Assembly (NCBI RefSeq): GCF_001613795.1
Contig: NZ_LPVZ01000020.1
Span: 868,001-932,000 of the forward strand
DNA: 64,000 nt
Source: Thalassospira sp. MCCC 1A01148
GTDB lineage: Bacteria > Pseudomonadota > Alphaproteobacteria > Rhodospirillales > Thalassospiraceae
Direction: 5' to 3'
In this document: piece by piece, positions 39,926 to 48,907 of the stretch
Layout: the number at the start of each line of letters is the position of its first letter
Position numbering within the stretch: the first letter of the stretch is position 1
Position numbers and translations under genes: made by a program
Notes under the pieces: model-generated
Seen by the model: only the letters and a program-made list of their open reading frames with translations
Databases searched by the model: none
What the model was told of the DNA's origin: nothing

Positions 39926-40945
39926 TTATTGCTGCTCCGTCAAGGCCAACAGCTCGTCATGCAGGGCCTTGGGAATCGTCACGCCTTTTGTCTGACTGCG
40001 TTCGCGGGCCTCAAACCGGCGTTGCGATGGCAGGCGCGCGCCCTGTTTGACGATCTCCTCAAACAAGTCTTCGGCGTGATCAAGATGCTTTTGCGCATCA
40101 GCACCAAGGAATGTTTCCGGACTAAAGGCAATGATGATTTCCCCATGATGCGGCTTACCCGGCGCATCTTCGGATGCGGCATGGGTTTCATGTCCCAGCA
40201 CATCACCGATCAACGGCCCCGCCATCAAACCGATCATGGTCGAAAGTGCTGATCCCTTGTGCCCGCCAAAGGTCAGCATCGCCCCTTCGAGCGCCTTGGT
40301 CGGATCGGTGGTGGGATCACCGTTTTCATCAATCGCCCAGCCTTCGGGAATCGGCTTGCCCGCGCGACGGTGCAGTTCGATTTCGCCGCGCGCGATCATG
40401 CTGGTGGCAAAATCAAACGTGTAGGGCGTTTTGCCCGGACGTGGCCATGAAAAGGCAATCGGGTTGGTGCCCAGGAGCGGCCTGGTTCCGCCTGCTGGCG
40501 CGACGAAGGCATGGGTCGGTGTCATCGCCATCCCGACCAGACCGTGGGCAGAAATCTGCTCGACCTCTGGCCACAGGGCCGAAAAATGGAAGCAGTTATT
40601 GATCGCCAGAACCGAAATACCGCAATGGCGGGTTTTTTCGACAAACATCGGCAATGCCTTTTCAAAGGAAAGCAGCGAGCATCCCTTGTGCGCATTAACC
40701 CGCGTAATGGCCGGCGCCTGATCAATAATTTCTGGCATCGCATGGGTATCAAGCCCGCCATTCCGCGCGGTCTGCACACATCCCATCAGGCGGTAAAGCC
40801 CGTGCGAATGACATTCATCGATCTGGGCGGCCACGACACTGCGCATGATTGCGCCAGCATGCTCTTTGCCAAAGCCGTTATTTTCAAGCACAGCAAGGCT
40901 CAGATTTTCGGCGTCTTTGATTGTCAGCGTGGCGGTTTCTTGCAT
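39926..40945 (-). CDS. Ldh family NAD(P)-dependent oxidoreductase
   Basis: A 339-residue protein of the malate/L-lactate dehydrogenase family (PF02615), which is unrelated to classical LDH and includes delta1-piperideine-2-carboxylate/pyrroline-2-carboxylate reductases. Visible blocks are the N-terminal AIMRSVVAAQIDECHSHG, NNCFHFSALWPEVE, the cofactor region PAGGTRPLLGTNPIAFSWP, FDFATSMIARGEIE and FGGHKGSALSTMIGLM. The histidine in ECHSHG is the usual proton donor. The substrate cannot be read from sequence; alpha-imino or alpha-keto acid reduction is likely. It stands alone between the antiporter and the E1-like gene, with gaps of about 150 bp on each side. Confidence 0.85.
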   Translation of the reverse strand: MQETATLTIKDAENLSLAVLENNGFGKEHAGAIMRSVVAAQIDECHSHGLYRLMGCVQTARNGGLDTHAMPEIIDQAPAITRVNAHKGCSLLSFEKALPMFVEKTRHCGISVLAINNCFHFSALWPEVEQISAHGLVGMAMTPTHAFVAPAGGTRPLLGTNPIAFSWPRPGKTPYTFDFATSMIARGEIELHRRAGKPIPEGWAIDENGDPTTDPTKALEGAMLTFGGHKGSALSTMIGLMAGPLIGDVLGHETHAASEDAPGKPHHGEIIIAFSPETFLGADAQKHLDHAEDLFEEIVKQGARLPSQRRFEARERSQTKGVTIPKALHDELLALTEQQ

Positions 40946-41038
40946 CGGTCGGACGTTCCTTCAAGGCAAACAGTTTTGTGTTTTATTGACTGAAAGCTCT
41001 ATCCGATCCTGCCCCGCCTTGCAAAAACTCATACAAAT

Positions 41039-41061
41039 AAGGAGGGCAGTTTGCCCTCCTT
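41039..41061 (-). terminator. Terminator after the E1/transketolase-like gene
   Basis: AAGGAGGGCA and TGCCCTCCTT form a perfect 10-bp stem with a 3-nt loop 33 nt beyond the stop at 41094. On the minus strand ATTTGTATG follows. The weak T-run lowers certainty of intrinsic termination. Confidence 0.7.
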
Positions 41062-41093
41062 GATTTCAAGTCTGATGTTTTGGGAATTAACGA

Positions 41094-43478
41094 TTAATCC
41101 CAACGCTTTGCGGCGCGCAGGATGGCCTCGGTTCCGATCTGGTAATGATCATAAAGCGCGATGCTGTCCCCGCACTGGCCAAAGGCATTCACGCCAAGCG
41201 GCGCAACCGCATGACCACGCACACCGCCAAGCCATGCAAGGGCGGCGGGGTGACCATCAATCACCGTCACAAGGCGGGCATCATCGGCCAGAGGTTTAAG
41301 CAGATTTTCGACATGGGCCATTTTGCCATCCGCCCTGCCTTCAAGGCGGGCACGTTCAAGATCCTGCCATTCGTTATACAGGCGGTCTGTCGACGTCACG
41401 GCAAGCAGGCCAAGCCCCGGACGATCTTCAGACAGCTTTTCCCATGCGGCAATTGCTTCGGGTGCCATGGCACCGCAATAGGCAATCGCCATTTTGCAAT
41501 CCGCACCCGGCTGGCGCAGCCAGTAGCCACCCGAAATAATTTCGGATTTTTGGGCATCTGACAGGTCACGTTCCGGCTGCGACAGCGGTTTGGTCGACAA
41601 ACGCAGGTAGATCGAGCCACCGTCCGGGTCCTGCATATGCTCGAATGACCAGCCCATGATCGCGGCCAGTTCATCGCCAAAACTGGGTTCGAAACTCGTC
41701 AGCCCGGGCTGGCCCATGCCGATCATTGGCGTGCTGATCGACTGATGCGCTCCGCCTTCCGGTGCCAGCGTTATGCCGCTTGGTGTTGCCACGACCATAA
41801 AACGCGCATCCTGATAGCAGGCATAGTTCAGCGCATCGAGACCGCGCGCAATGAACGGATCATAAAGGGTGCCAATCGGGAACAGGCGCTCCCCAAACAG
41901 ACTGTGCGACAGGCCGAATGCAGCCAGGTTCAGGAACAGGTTGTTTTCGGCAATGCCAAGCTCAACATGTTGGCCGCTCGGCGACCTGATCCATTTCTGG
42001 GCCGAGGGGACCTTGCGTTCCTTGAACTGATCGGCCAGTTCTTCGCGGCCAAACAGACCACGCTGGTTCACAAACCCGCCAAGGTTGGTCGAGACCGTCA
42101 CATCGGGGGACGTGGTAACGATCCGGTCCGACAGGTCGCTGTCCTTCATTTTGGCCAGTTCGTTCAAAATCTTGCCAAAGACTTCCTGCGTGCTGGATGT
42201 TTCCGCACGTGCATAGGGCATTTCAGGGATGGTGATGTGTTTGGCCGACTTGTTGCGCGGGGCATCATCATTAAACGGTGCGCTGGCGATATAGTCGCGA
42301 AGGGCATCGGCACTGATATCAAGGCCAGCCGCGATATCCCATTCCTGCCCGTCGGCGACCTTGTTTTGCAGCTTGAAGGCATCCATTTGCGGCACATTCA
42401 TCAGCCCCGCATGGTTGTCCTTGTGCCCCTGAAGCGGTGTGCCATAGCCCTTGACGGTATAGGCAATAAACACGGTCGGCTTGTCATTGGGTACAGACTC
42501 AAAGGCGCTCAGAACCGCTTCCATGCAATGCCCGCCCAGATTGGTCATCAGGTCATGAAGCTGATCATCGTCATAGTCGCCCAGCAGGCTTGCCAGCGCA
42601 TTGTCGCCTTCCATGTCCGATGTAATCTGTTTGCGCCATGCCGCCCCACCCTGGAAGGTCAGGGCCGAATAGATGTCGTTGGGCACATCATTCAGCCACT
42701 TCTTAAGCGATTTCCCGCCCGGCTTGGCAAAGGCGTCATGCAGCTTGCGGCCATATTTGATGGTAATCACGTTCCAGCCAACCGCGCGGAAGAACCGGCC
42801 GATGACACGAAACAGATGGGCATCAATCATGCCATCAAGGCTTTGGCGGTTATAGTCGATCACCCACCAGACATTACGAATGTCATGCTTCCAGGTATCA
42901 AGCAGCGCCTCATAGATGTTGCCTTCATCAAGTTCGGCATCGCCAACAAGGGCGACCATGCGGCCGGGCGTTTCATCCTTGGGCAGCATGTCCTTGTAGC
43001 GCAGGTAATCCTGTGTCAGGGCGGCAAAGTTCGTCACCGCTGCTCCAAGGCCGACGGAGCCGGTCGAGAAATCAACCTGATCGCCATCCTTGGTGCGCGA
43101 CGGATAGGATTGCGCGCCACCAAAGGACCGGAAGCTTTCAAGCTTTTCCCTGGTCTGACGGCCAAACAGGTAATTGATCGCGTGAAATACCGGGCTTGCA
43201 TGTGGCTTGACGGCAACCCGGTCCTGCGGACGCAGAACATTGAAATAAAGGGCTGTCATCAGGGTCGTCATTGACGCACAACTGGCCTGATGGCCGCCAA
43301 CCTTGATGCCATCACGCTTGGGCCGCAGATGGTTGGCATGATGGATCGTCCAGCTTGAAAGCCAGCGCACTTTCTTTTCAAGCAGGCCAAGCATCTCAAG
43401 ATCCTTGGCATTGATATCGGCCGTGCTGCTTGCTTCGATGATTTCACCGATTTCCGGTACGGTTTCTTGTGCTGACAT
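41094..43478 (-). CDS. mdeB: AceE/transketolase-like thiamine-diphosphate E1 enzyme (probable 2-oxobutyrate dehydrogenase)
   Basis: A 794-residue thiamine-diphosphate enzyme with the homodimeric E1/transketolase layout. The N-terminal pyrophosphate domain contains VGDAELDEGNIYEALLDTW and VWWVIDYNRQSLDG (the GD-x-N cofactor motif) and KGYGTPLQGHKDNHAG. The pyrimidine domain contains GQHVELGIAENNLFLNLAAF with the catalytic Glu, and the C-terminal domain ends DGHPAALAWLGGVRGH. It is shorter than E. coli AceE. In Pseudomonas putida mdeB, a homologous E1, sits with methionine gamma-lyase and takes the 2-oxobutyrate it forms. Here methionine gamma-lyase lies 1.4 kb upstream on the same strand, so I assign the same role by context; a generic transketolase-like activity is the alternative. 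No E2/E3 is adjacent. Confidence 0.7.
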   Translation of the reverse strand: MSAQETVPEIGEIIEASSTADINAKDLEMLGLLEKKVRWLSSWTIHHANHLRPKRDGIKVGGHQASCASMTTLMTALYFNVLRPQDRVAVKPHASPVFHAINYLFGRQTREKLESFRSFGGAQSYPSRTKDGDQVDFSTGSVGLGAAVTNFAALTQDYLRYKDMLPKDETPGRMVALVGDAELDEGNIYEALLDTWKHDIRNVWWVIDYNRQSLDGMIDAHLFRVIGRFFRAVGWNVITIKYGRKLHDAFAKPGGKSLKKWLNDVPNDIYSALTFQGGAAWRKQITSDMEGDNALASLLGDYDDDQLHDLMTNLGGHCMEAVLSAFESVPNDKPTVFIAYTVKGYGTPLQGHKDNHAGLMNVPQMDAFKLQNKVADGQEWDIAAGLDISADALRDYIASAPFNDDAPRNKSAKHITIPEMPYARAETSSTQEVFGKILNELAKMKDSDLSDRIVTTSPDVTVSTNLGGFVNQRGLFGREELADQFKERKVPSAQKWIRSPSGQHVELGIAENNLFLNLAAFGLSHSLFGERLFPIGTLYDPFIARGLDALNYACYQDARFMVVATPSGITLAPEGGAHQSISTPMIGMGQPGLTSFEPSFGDELAAIMGWSFEHMQDPDGGSIYLRLSTKPLSQPERDLSDAQKSEIISGGYWLRQPGADCKMAIAYCGAMAPEAIAAWEKLSEDRPGLGLLAVTSTDRLYNEWQDLERARLEGRADGKMAHVENLLKPLADDARLVTVIDGHPAALAWLGGVRGHAVAPLGVNAFGQCGDSIALYDHYQIGTEAILRAAKRWD

Positions 43479-43624
43479 TTCCTGATGGCCTTTTGTGTTT
43501 TCCGTTATGACGGTTGTTTTAATTTGTTTAGTTCGCCGCAGCGGGTCGACAAACCGGTATTGTGATGCCGATTTTTAAGCGCGCGATGGGGAAATCAAGA
43601 TAGCCGCGCTGCAATTCACACAAG

Positions 43625-43644
43625 ATTCGGCATTTTTGCCGAAT
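43625..43644. promoter_or_regulatory. Palindrome upstream of the E1-like gene
   Basis: ATTCGGCA and TGCCGAAT are perfect 8-bp arms around TTTT, about 150 bp before the E1 ATG and 310 bp before the solute-binding-like gene. It is a candidate operator for either. The rest of the 475-bp gap 43479-43953 shows no gene I can support. Confidence 0.4.
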
Positions 43645-43953
43645 TGTTGGAATCTGCTACGACGATTCTGCAAAGATCCTCGAATTTCCCTTCGGCTGAA
43701 AAGTCCGATAAATTGCCCGGCCTGTGATGTTTTCGCACGATTCGATCCAACCGAAGCATTATGCAAGATGACGGTATTTCCACCTCTGACACGATGCGCT
43801 AAAGTAATTGCTTCGCAATAAACCATACCGATATATAGTACGCCCCATCCAAAAGTTGGTCTCTCGCAACAGCGAACACGCGAAACTCCCATTTTCCACC
43901 CCGCTTTCTCTAACGGACGTTGTTTGGTTTTGATCACAAGCAGGAACACAGCG

Positions 43954-44910
43954 ATGGCATATGCAAGAATGCTTGTTGTTCTTGTCATCTCGGCCCTGTT
44001 TGGCACCATAGGCACCCATGCCCAATCAGCCCCGAACGTTTCGCCTGCAAACAGTCGATCCCAAACCGATCAAATCAAAACATCTGCGCTGCCTGACATC
44101 CGTGTTCCGATGGATACGTCGTCCAAATTCTGCAAAGGCCGCGTAAGCTGGGAAGATTATTCGGAATACCATATGGATCTTTTGCGCCTTGCTGTCCGCC
44201 TGAGCAACGCGAACACCAAGATCACACCGGTCTGCATGGATTACCCGACCGAAGCGCGACGGATTTCGATGCTGCAGACTGGCGATCAGATCAACACAGT
44301 CTTCTTTGGTGCCAATAACGAACGAGAAGAAAAGCTTCTGGCTGCCTATGTCCCGATCTATCTTGGCACAACCGGTTTGCGACTTTTCATGCTTCGCGCC
44401 CAGTCAATTGACGCGCTTGATAGCGTCAGAACGCTTGACCACCTCCGTACGTTTTCGATGGGTCAGGGCCTGGGATGGCCCGACAGCGAAATCCTGATAA
44501 ACAATGGCTTCAATGTAATCCTTGGCCGCTACAAAACACTTCATCGCATGCTGTCGGCTGAACGCTTTGATCTTTACCCGCGGGCCTATTGGCAAATCGC
44601 CGGGGAATGGAGCTGGATGCATGAGCAGGCACCGGGGATCGTTATTCACCCCGGTATTGCCCTTTATTACCCGCTACCGATCTATTTTTTCGTAAGCCCC
44701 AATTATCCCGAGCTGCACGAAGCCATAGAGACCGGCCTGAAACGGGCCCATTCAAATGGCATGATGCTTGATCTGATCCGTTCTCATTTTCAGACCGCAC
44801 CATCCTTTAACCAGATTTCCTTGTCCGATCTGCACGTCCTGCGAATTCCAAACAGCCAACTGTCTGCAAGATCGCACGAAGCTTTGCGTACATACGGCCT
44901 TCTGGATTAG
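43954..44910 (+). CDS. Periplasmic solute-binding-like protein
   Basis: A 318-residue protein with a Sec signal peptide (RMLVVLVISALFGTIGTHAQ, cleavage after THA). The mature part resembles the type 2 periplasmic-binding fold of amino-acid binding proteins, with a short N-terminal lobe, TGDQINTVFFGANNEREEKLL, and RLFDL-like central strands, but I see no exact family signature. Two cysteines (KFCKGR, PVCMDY) may form a disulphide. I chose the ATG at 43954 with AGGAA 7 nt upstream over a TTG ten codons earlier. It stands without permease or ATPase genes and is convergent with methionine gamma-lyase 12 bp away. It could sense or bind an amino acid, or be a regulatory partner. Confidence 0.6.
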   Translation: MAYARMLVVLVISALFGTIGTHAQSAPNVSPANSRSQTDQIKTSALPDIRVPMDTSSKFCKGRVSWEDYSEYHMDLLRLAVRLSNANTKITPVCMDYPTEARRISMLQTGDQINTVFFGANNEREEKLLAAYVPIYLGTTGLRLFMLRAQSIDALDSVRTLDHLRTFSMGQGLGWPDSEILINNGFNVILGRYKTLHRMLSAERFDLYPRAYWQIAGEWSWMHEQAPGIVIHPGIALYYPLPIYFFVSPNYPELHEAIETGLKRAHSNGMMLDLIRSHFQTAPSFNQISLSDLHVLRIPNSQLSARSHEALRTYGLLD

Positions 44911-44922
44911 CAGCCCTTCGCC

Positions 44923-46149
44923 TTACTCCGCTGCAATCGCCATCTGATCGCCATCTAGTGCGTTGGACAGATCAGCCAGAATATCATCGATGCATTCAAG
45001 CCCGGCTGACAGGCGAATCAGCCCATCGGTGATCTGATATTCGGCACGTTCTTCAGCGGTATAGGTTGAATGCGTCATGGATGCCGGGTGCTGGATCAGG
45101 GTTTCAGCATCTCCAAGGCTGACTGCACGCGTAATCATGTTAAGCTCGTTCATCAGTTTACGGCCTTCCTCAATCCCGCCCTTAAGCTCGAACGCGATCA
45201 TGCCACCAAACCGGTCCATCTGTTTTTTGGCCAGTTTGTGATGCGGGTCGCTTTCAAGCCCCGGGTAAAAGACCTTCTCGACCTTCGGGTGTTTGGCCAG
45301 GAAATCGGCGATCTTTTCGGCATTGTCGCAATGGCGTTCCATGCGAAGCTCAAGCGTTTTAAGGCCACGCATCACAAGGTTGGCATCCTGCGCGGAAAGC
45401 ACCGCACCGGTCATGTCCTTAAGCCCCACCAAGCGCACCTGCGTCATGTCCTCAAGCGTTCCGATCACCGCACCGGCCATCAGATCGCCATGGCCACCCA
45501 GATATTTGGTCGCGGAATGGACAACGATGTCGGCACCGAGTTCAATCGGACGCTGCAGGTACGGCGTGCAATAGGTGTTATCGACAACGACCTTGGCACC
45601 ATGCTTGTGCGCGATGTCCGAAACCGCTTCGATATCGACCAGACGCATGTTCGGGTTGGCCGGGGTTTCGAAATAGACAATCTTGGTCTTGTCCGAAATC
45701 GCCTTTTCCAGCTCTGCCGGATCGGTCAGATCAACATGGGTATGTTTGATGCCAAATTTTTCCAGACCGTGGCGGAAATAGGCAAATGTGCAGCCATACA
45801 GCGTACGATCAACAATGATCTCGTCGCCCGGCGCAATAAAGGTCCAGAAGACAGATGTAATCGCGCCCATGCCCGATGCGGTCGCAACCGCGGCTTCACC
45901 GCCTTCAAGCACCGCAAGACGCTTTTCGAGAAGATCCAGTGTCGGGTTGGCAATACGGGAATAGATAAAGCCCTGCTCGTCGCCGGCAAAGAACCGCCCG
46001 CCCTGCTCGGCCGTTTCGAACGCAAAGGTCGAAGACATGTAAACCGGCTGGTTCAGCGCACCATTGTGGCTTTGCGGATCGTAACCGTGATGGATCGCAC
46101 GGGTGGCAAAGCCGGTTTTGGCGCTGTTATGTTTGTCATTGGCAGACAT
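44923..46149 (-). CDS. mdeA: Methionine gamma-lyase
   Basis: A 408-residue pyridoxal-phosphate enzyme cleaving L-methionine to methanethiol, 2-oxobutyrate and ammonia. The sequence follows the P. putida enzyme closely: GFATRAIHHGYDPQ near the start, Y63 and R65 in YSRIANPTL, LYGCTFAYF with C120, D190 in VVVDNTYCTPYLQRP, and the PLP lysine K215 in HSATKYLGGHGD. The active-site cysteine distinguishes this enzyme from cystathionine gamma-lyase and gamma-synthase. AAGGAGCC precedes the ATG. It is divergent from a TyrR-type regulator with a perfect TyrR box between them, and upstream of an mdeB-like E1. The product 2-oxobutyrate would yield propionyl-CoA, which the methylmalonyl-CoA mutase encoded at 1469-5673 could use. 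Confidence 0.93.
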   Translation of the reverse strand: MSANDKHNSAKTGFATRAIHHGYDPQSHNGALNQPVYMSSTFAFETAEQGGRFFAGDEQGFIYSRIANPTLDLLEKRLAVLEGGEAAVATASGMGAITSVFWTFIAPGDEIIVDRTLYGCTFAYFRHGLEKFGIKHTHVDLTDPAELEKAISDKTKIVYFETPANPNMRLVDIEAVSDIAHKHGAKVVVDNTYCTPYLQRPIELGADIVVHSATKYLGGHGDLMAGAVIGTLEDMTQVRLVGLKDMTGAVLSAQDANLVMRGLKTLELRMERHCDNAEKIADFLAKHPKVEKVFYPGLESDPHHKLAKKQMDRFGGMIAFELKGGIEEGRKLMNELNMITRAVSLGDAETLIQHPASMTHSTYTAEERAEYQITDGLIRLSAGLECIDDILADLSNALDGDQMAIAAE

Positions 46150-46258
46150 CGGAAGGCTCCTTGAAATGCGTTTATTCTGCCCTCACCAGCGCAAGCACCG
46201 TGCCAGATTTGAAAATCACCTGTTTTCAAGGGCTTGGCAGAATCGCCTTACTTAGAAG

Positions 46259-46276
46259 TGTAAATAATATTTTACA
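46259..46276. promoter_or_regulatory. Perfect TyrR box between mdeA and the TyrR-like gene
   Basis: TGTAAA at 46259-46264 and TTTACA at 46271-46276, separated by six bases, match the E. coli TyrR consensus TGTAAA-N6-TTTACA exactly. The site is 110 bp upstream of mdeA and about 98 bp upstream of the regulator, so one site could serve both promoters. Confidence 0.85.
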
Positions 46277-46334
46277 CACTCGCAGAAAGCAGTTCCGGGA
46301 ACCACAAAGACACTGGATTCCTGAAGCTTAGGGA

Positions 46335-46371
46335 TGTACAATTTTTCTTACAGTGTAAATTTATCGGTACA
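46335..46371. promoter_or_regulatory. Two weak TyrR boxes at the start of the TyrR-like gene
   Basis: TGTACA-N6-CTTACA (46335-46352) and TGTAAA-N6-GGTACA (46354-46371) are imperfect TyrR boxes lying end to end just before the ATG at 46375. The pattern of one strong and adjacent weak boxes is typical of TyrR control and suggests autorepression. Confidence 0.6.
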
Positions 46372-46374
46372 GAT

Positions 46375-48000
46375 ATGCGGTTTGAAATTCGTGGTGAAAA
46401 CAGGCTTGGCATTACGCGCGACGTAATCAATGTCCTGACCGATCAGGGGCTCGACATCCGTGCGTTTGAAGTCACCACCCATCACATCTATGCCGATATC
46501 CCCGCCGTTCGCCCGGAACGGTTTCCTGCATTGGCAAAGGCGCTCAAACAAATTCCCGGCATCTTTGACATCACCGAGATTGACCGACTGCCAACCGAAC
46601 GCCGCCGCGCGCAATTGCATGCAACGCTTGCTGCGCTCGGCGACCCAGTGATCGCGGTTGATGCCAGTGGCCTGATCGCGCAGGCCAACCCGGCCGCACA
46701 GGCAATTTCCGCAACCCCTGAAATTCCTCTGCGTGATCAGGATATATCCAGCATTTTGGCAGAACCATCTATTGAAGATTTACGCCAAGGCGGGTTCCAC
46801 TTGCCAGAGCGCGAGGTTGCTCTGGGCGGGCAAACCTATCTTTTGCAGGTCGAACCGATTGGCCATGTGGATGACGGATCCGATAGTGCCGATGATGCCC
46901 CATGGGGTGGCGTGATGGTCTTTCACCGCCCGGCGCGACTGGGGCGCGTGATCACAGCCCTTCAGGATCGCAGCCATACCGGCTTTGACGACATTATCGG
47001 CACCAGCCGCGCCATGCTGCGCGTCAAATCGCAGGCAGAGCGACTGGCGGCCATTGATGCGCCACTCCTGATCCTTGGCGAGACCGGAACCGGCAAGGAG
47101 CTGTTTGCACGCGCCTGCCACCGTGCCAGTGCGCGGGCTGATCAGCCATTCCTGGCCCTTAATTGCGCAGCCCTGCCCGAAGGTCTGGCCGAAAGCGAAT
47201 TGTTTGGTTATGCCGCCGGGGCCTTTACCAGTGCCCGGCGGGGCGGCAAGCCGGGGCTTTTGGAGCTTGCTGATGGTGGCACCCTGTTTTTGGATGAAAT
47301 CGGCGAACTGACACCCTATCTGCAGGCCAAGCTTTTGCGCGTGCTTCAGGATGGCAGTTTCCGACGCGTGGGCGGCACCGATGAAATCACGGTTGATGTC
47401 CGCATCATCAGTGCGACCAACCGCGACCTCGAAGCCATGTCCCATGACGGCACATTTCGCGAGGATCTGTATTTCCGCCTTAACGTTCTTGGCATCACCC
47501 TGCCCCCCTTGCGCGACCGGGTCGAAGACATTGCCGATCTGGCGGCTTTTTTCATCGACCGCACCGCCCAACAGACAGAACGCAGCACTCCGCGCCTGGC
47601 ACGCGACGGGCTCGACTGGCTCTGCGCCCATGACTGGCCGGGCAATGTTCGCGAACTTGAAAACACCCTGTTTCGCGCCGTCGCCCTTCTGGATAGCAAG
47701 ACCCTTGGGGCGCGCGACCTTGCCGATGCTGCCAGCGGCACGGCAAGCGTGGCCGCCCCTCAGTCACCCAACACGGCCGAAACAGCGCAAGACACGCCCA
47801 CACCCCCAACGCAGCAAACAGACCTGATCGCCGCCGCCCTTGCACAAAGCGATTTCAACAGCGGCATGGATTTGCTCGAACGTGAAATGCTGGCGCGCCT
47901 GTATCCCGACTACCCAAGCTCGCGCAAACTGGCTGATCGGCTTGGCGTTTCGCACACCTCTATCGCCAACAAGCTGCGCAAATACGGGATTGGCACCTAA
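46375..48000 (+). CDS. TyrR/PhhR-type transcriptional regulator
   Basis: A 541-residue regulator with the full TyrR plan. An ACT-like N-terminus (about 1-70) precedes a PAS domain (about 78-190) and an AAA+ domain (205-435) with Walker A GETGTGKE (235-242), GAFTSA (282-287), Walker B GTLFLDEIG and the WPGNVRELEN block. A C-terminal helix-turn-helix (about 514-541, SSRKLADRLGVSHTSIANKL) ends it as in TyrR. The sigma-54 contact loop reads GAFTSA instead of GAFTGA, so activation through sigma-54 is doubtful and it may act with sigma-70 RNA polymerase as E. coli TyrR does. Divergence from mdeA plus the TyrR boxes point to control of methionine gamma-lyase by an amino-acid ligand. Confidence 0.87.
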   Translation: MRFEIRGENRLGITRDVINVLTDQGLDIRAFEVTTHHIYADIPAVRPERFPALAKALKQIPGIFDITEIDRLPTERRRAQLHATLAALGDPVIAVDASGLIAQANPAAQAISATPEIPLRDQDISSILAEPSIEDLRQGGFHLPEREVALGGQTYLLQVEPIGHVDDGSDSADDAPWGGVMVFHRPARLGRVITALQDRSHTGFDDIIGTSRAMLRVKSQAERLAAIDAPLLILGETGTGKELFARACHRASARADQPFLALNCAALPEGLAESELFGYAAGAFTSARRGGKPGLLELADGGTLFLDEIGELTPYLQAKLLRVLQDGSFRRVGGTDEITVDVRIISATNRDLEAMSHDGTFREDLYFRLNVLGITLPPLRDRVEDIADLAAFFIDRTAQQTERSTPRLARDGLDWLCAHDWPGNVRELENTLFRAVALLDSKTLGARDLADAASGTASVAAPQSPNTAETAQDTPTPPTQQTDLIAAALAQSDFNSGMDLLEREMLARLYPDYPSSRKLADRLGVSHTSIANKLRKYGIGT

Positions 48001-48105
48001 AAAGCCATCCACCCGACAACAGCATTTCTTGCCACTTACATTGCACTGCGGCATGATCTTCCTAAATCAAAGGGCAGAAAGCCCATTTCACAGGGAGAAG
48101 ACAGA

Positions 48106-48888
48106 ATGCTGACAGGTAAACGCGCACTCGTAACCGGCTCCACCAGCGGGATCGGCCTTGCAATGGCCAAGGCACTGGCAGGCGCTGGTGCGGATGTGAT
48201 GCTCAATGGCTTTGGCGACGCTGATGAAATCGAGGCCACTCGCAAAAGCCTTGAAACCGAGTATGGTGTGACCGCGCACTATAACGGGGCCGACCTGTCC
48301 AAACCCGATGAAATCGAAGCAATGATGAAGGACGCCGAGGCCAAATTCGGCGGCGTCGACATTCTGATCAACAATGCCGGCATCCAATACACCGCCAATG
48401 TCGAAGATTTCCCGCCCGAAAAGTGGGATGCAGTAATTGCGATCAACCTGTCGTCTGTCTTCCACACCACCCGCCTTGCCGTGCCCTATATGCGCAAACA
48501 AAACTGGGGCCGCATCATCAACACGGCATCGGCCCATGGCCTTGTCGCATCCGTCCAGAAGGCGGCCTATGTCGCCGCCAAGCACGGCGTGATCGGCCTG
48601 ACCAAGGTCACAGCCCTTGAAACCGCCGAAACCGGCATCACGGCCAATGCCATCTGCCCAGGCTGGGTACGCACCGAACTTGTCGAACGCCAGATCGAAG
48701 CGCGCGCGAAGGAAAACAACATCTCGGTCGAAGAATCCGCAACCCGCCTTGTGTCGGACAAACACCCGTCCAAACAGTTCGTTTCCCCCGAACAGATCGG
48801 CCAGACCGCCCTTTACCTCTGCTCGGACGCGGCATCCCAAATGACAGGTACACACCTGTCGGTCGATGGCGGCTGGACAGCGCAGTAA
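48106..48888 (+). CDS. bdhA: 3-hydroxybutyrate dehydrogenase
   Basis: A 260-residue short-chain dehydrogenase. The N-terminal NAD site is TGSTSGIG, followed by NNAGIQYTA and the Ser-Tyr-Lys triad in TASAHGLVASVQKAAYVAAKHG. The ICPGWVRTELVERQIEARAK stretch and the DKHPSKQFVSPEQIG loop are characteristic of D-3-hydroxybutyrate dehydrogenases. It interconverts 3-hydroxybutyrate and acetoacetate in the cytoplasm, the exit step from polyhydroxybutyrate stores. AGGGAGA precedes the ATG, and a strong terminator at 48908-48944 follows, so it is a single-gene unit. Confidence 0.92.
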   Translation: MLTGKRALVTGSTSGIGLAMAKALAGAGADVMLNGFGDADEIEATRKSLETEYGVTAHYNGADLSKPDEIEAMMKDAEAKFGGVDILINNAGIQYTANVEDFPPEKWDAVIAINLSSVFHTTRLAVPYMRKQNWGRIINTASAHGLVASVQKAAYVAAKHGVIGLTKVTALETAETGITANAICPGWVRTELVERQIEARAKENNISVEESATRLVSDKHPSKQFVSPEQIGQTALYLCSDAASQMTGTHLSVDGGWTAQ

Positions 48889-48907
48889 CGCACACGCCAA
48901 AAACACC

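Noticed and set aside
41745..43274. A 509-codon plus-strand frame inside the E1-like gene
   Set aside because: Antisense to a clear thiamine-diphosphate enzyme; no ribosome-binding site and no domain pattern.
43575..44025. Minus-strand frames of 88 and 146 codons upstream of the solute-binding-like gene
   Set aside because: They overlap the signal-peptide coding region of a better supported gene, lack ribosome-binding sites, and show no domain.
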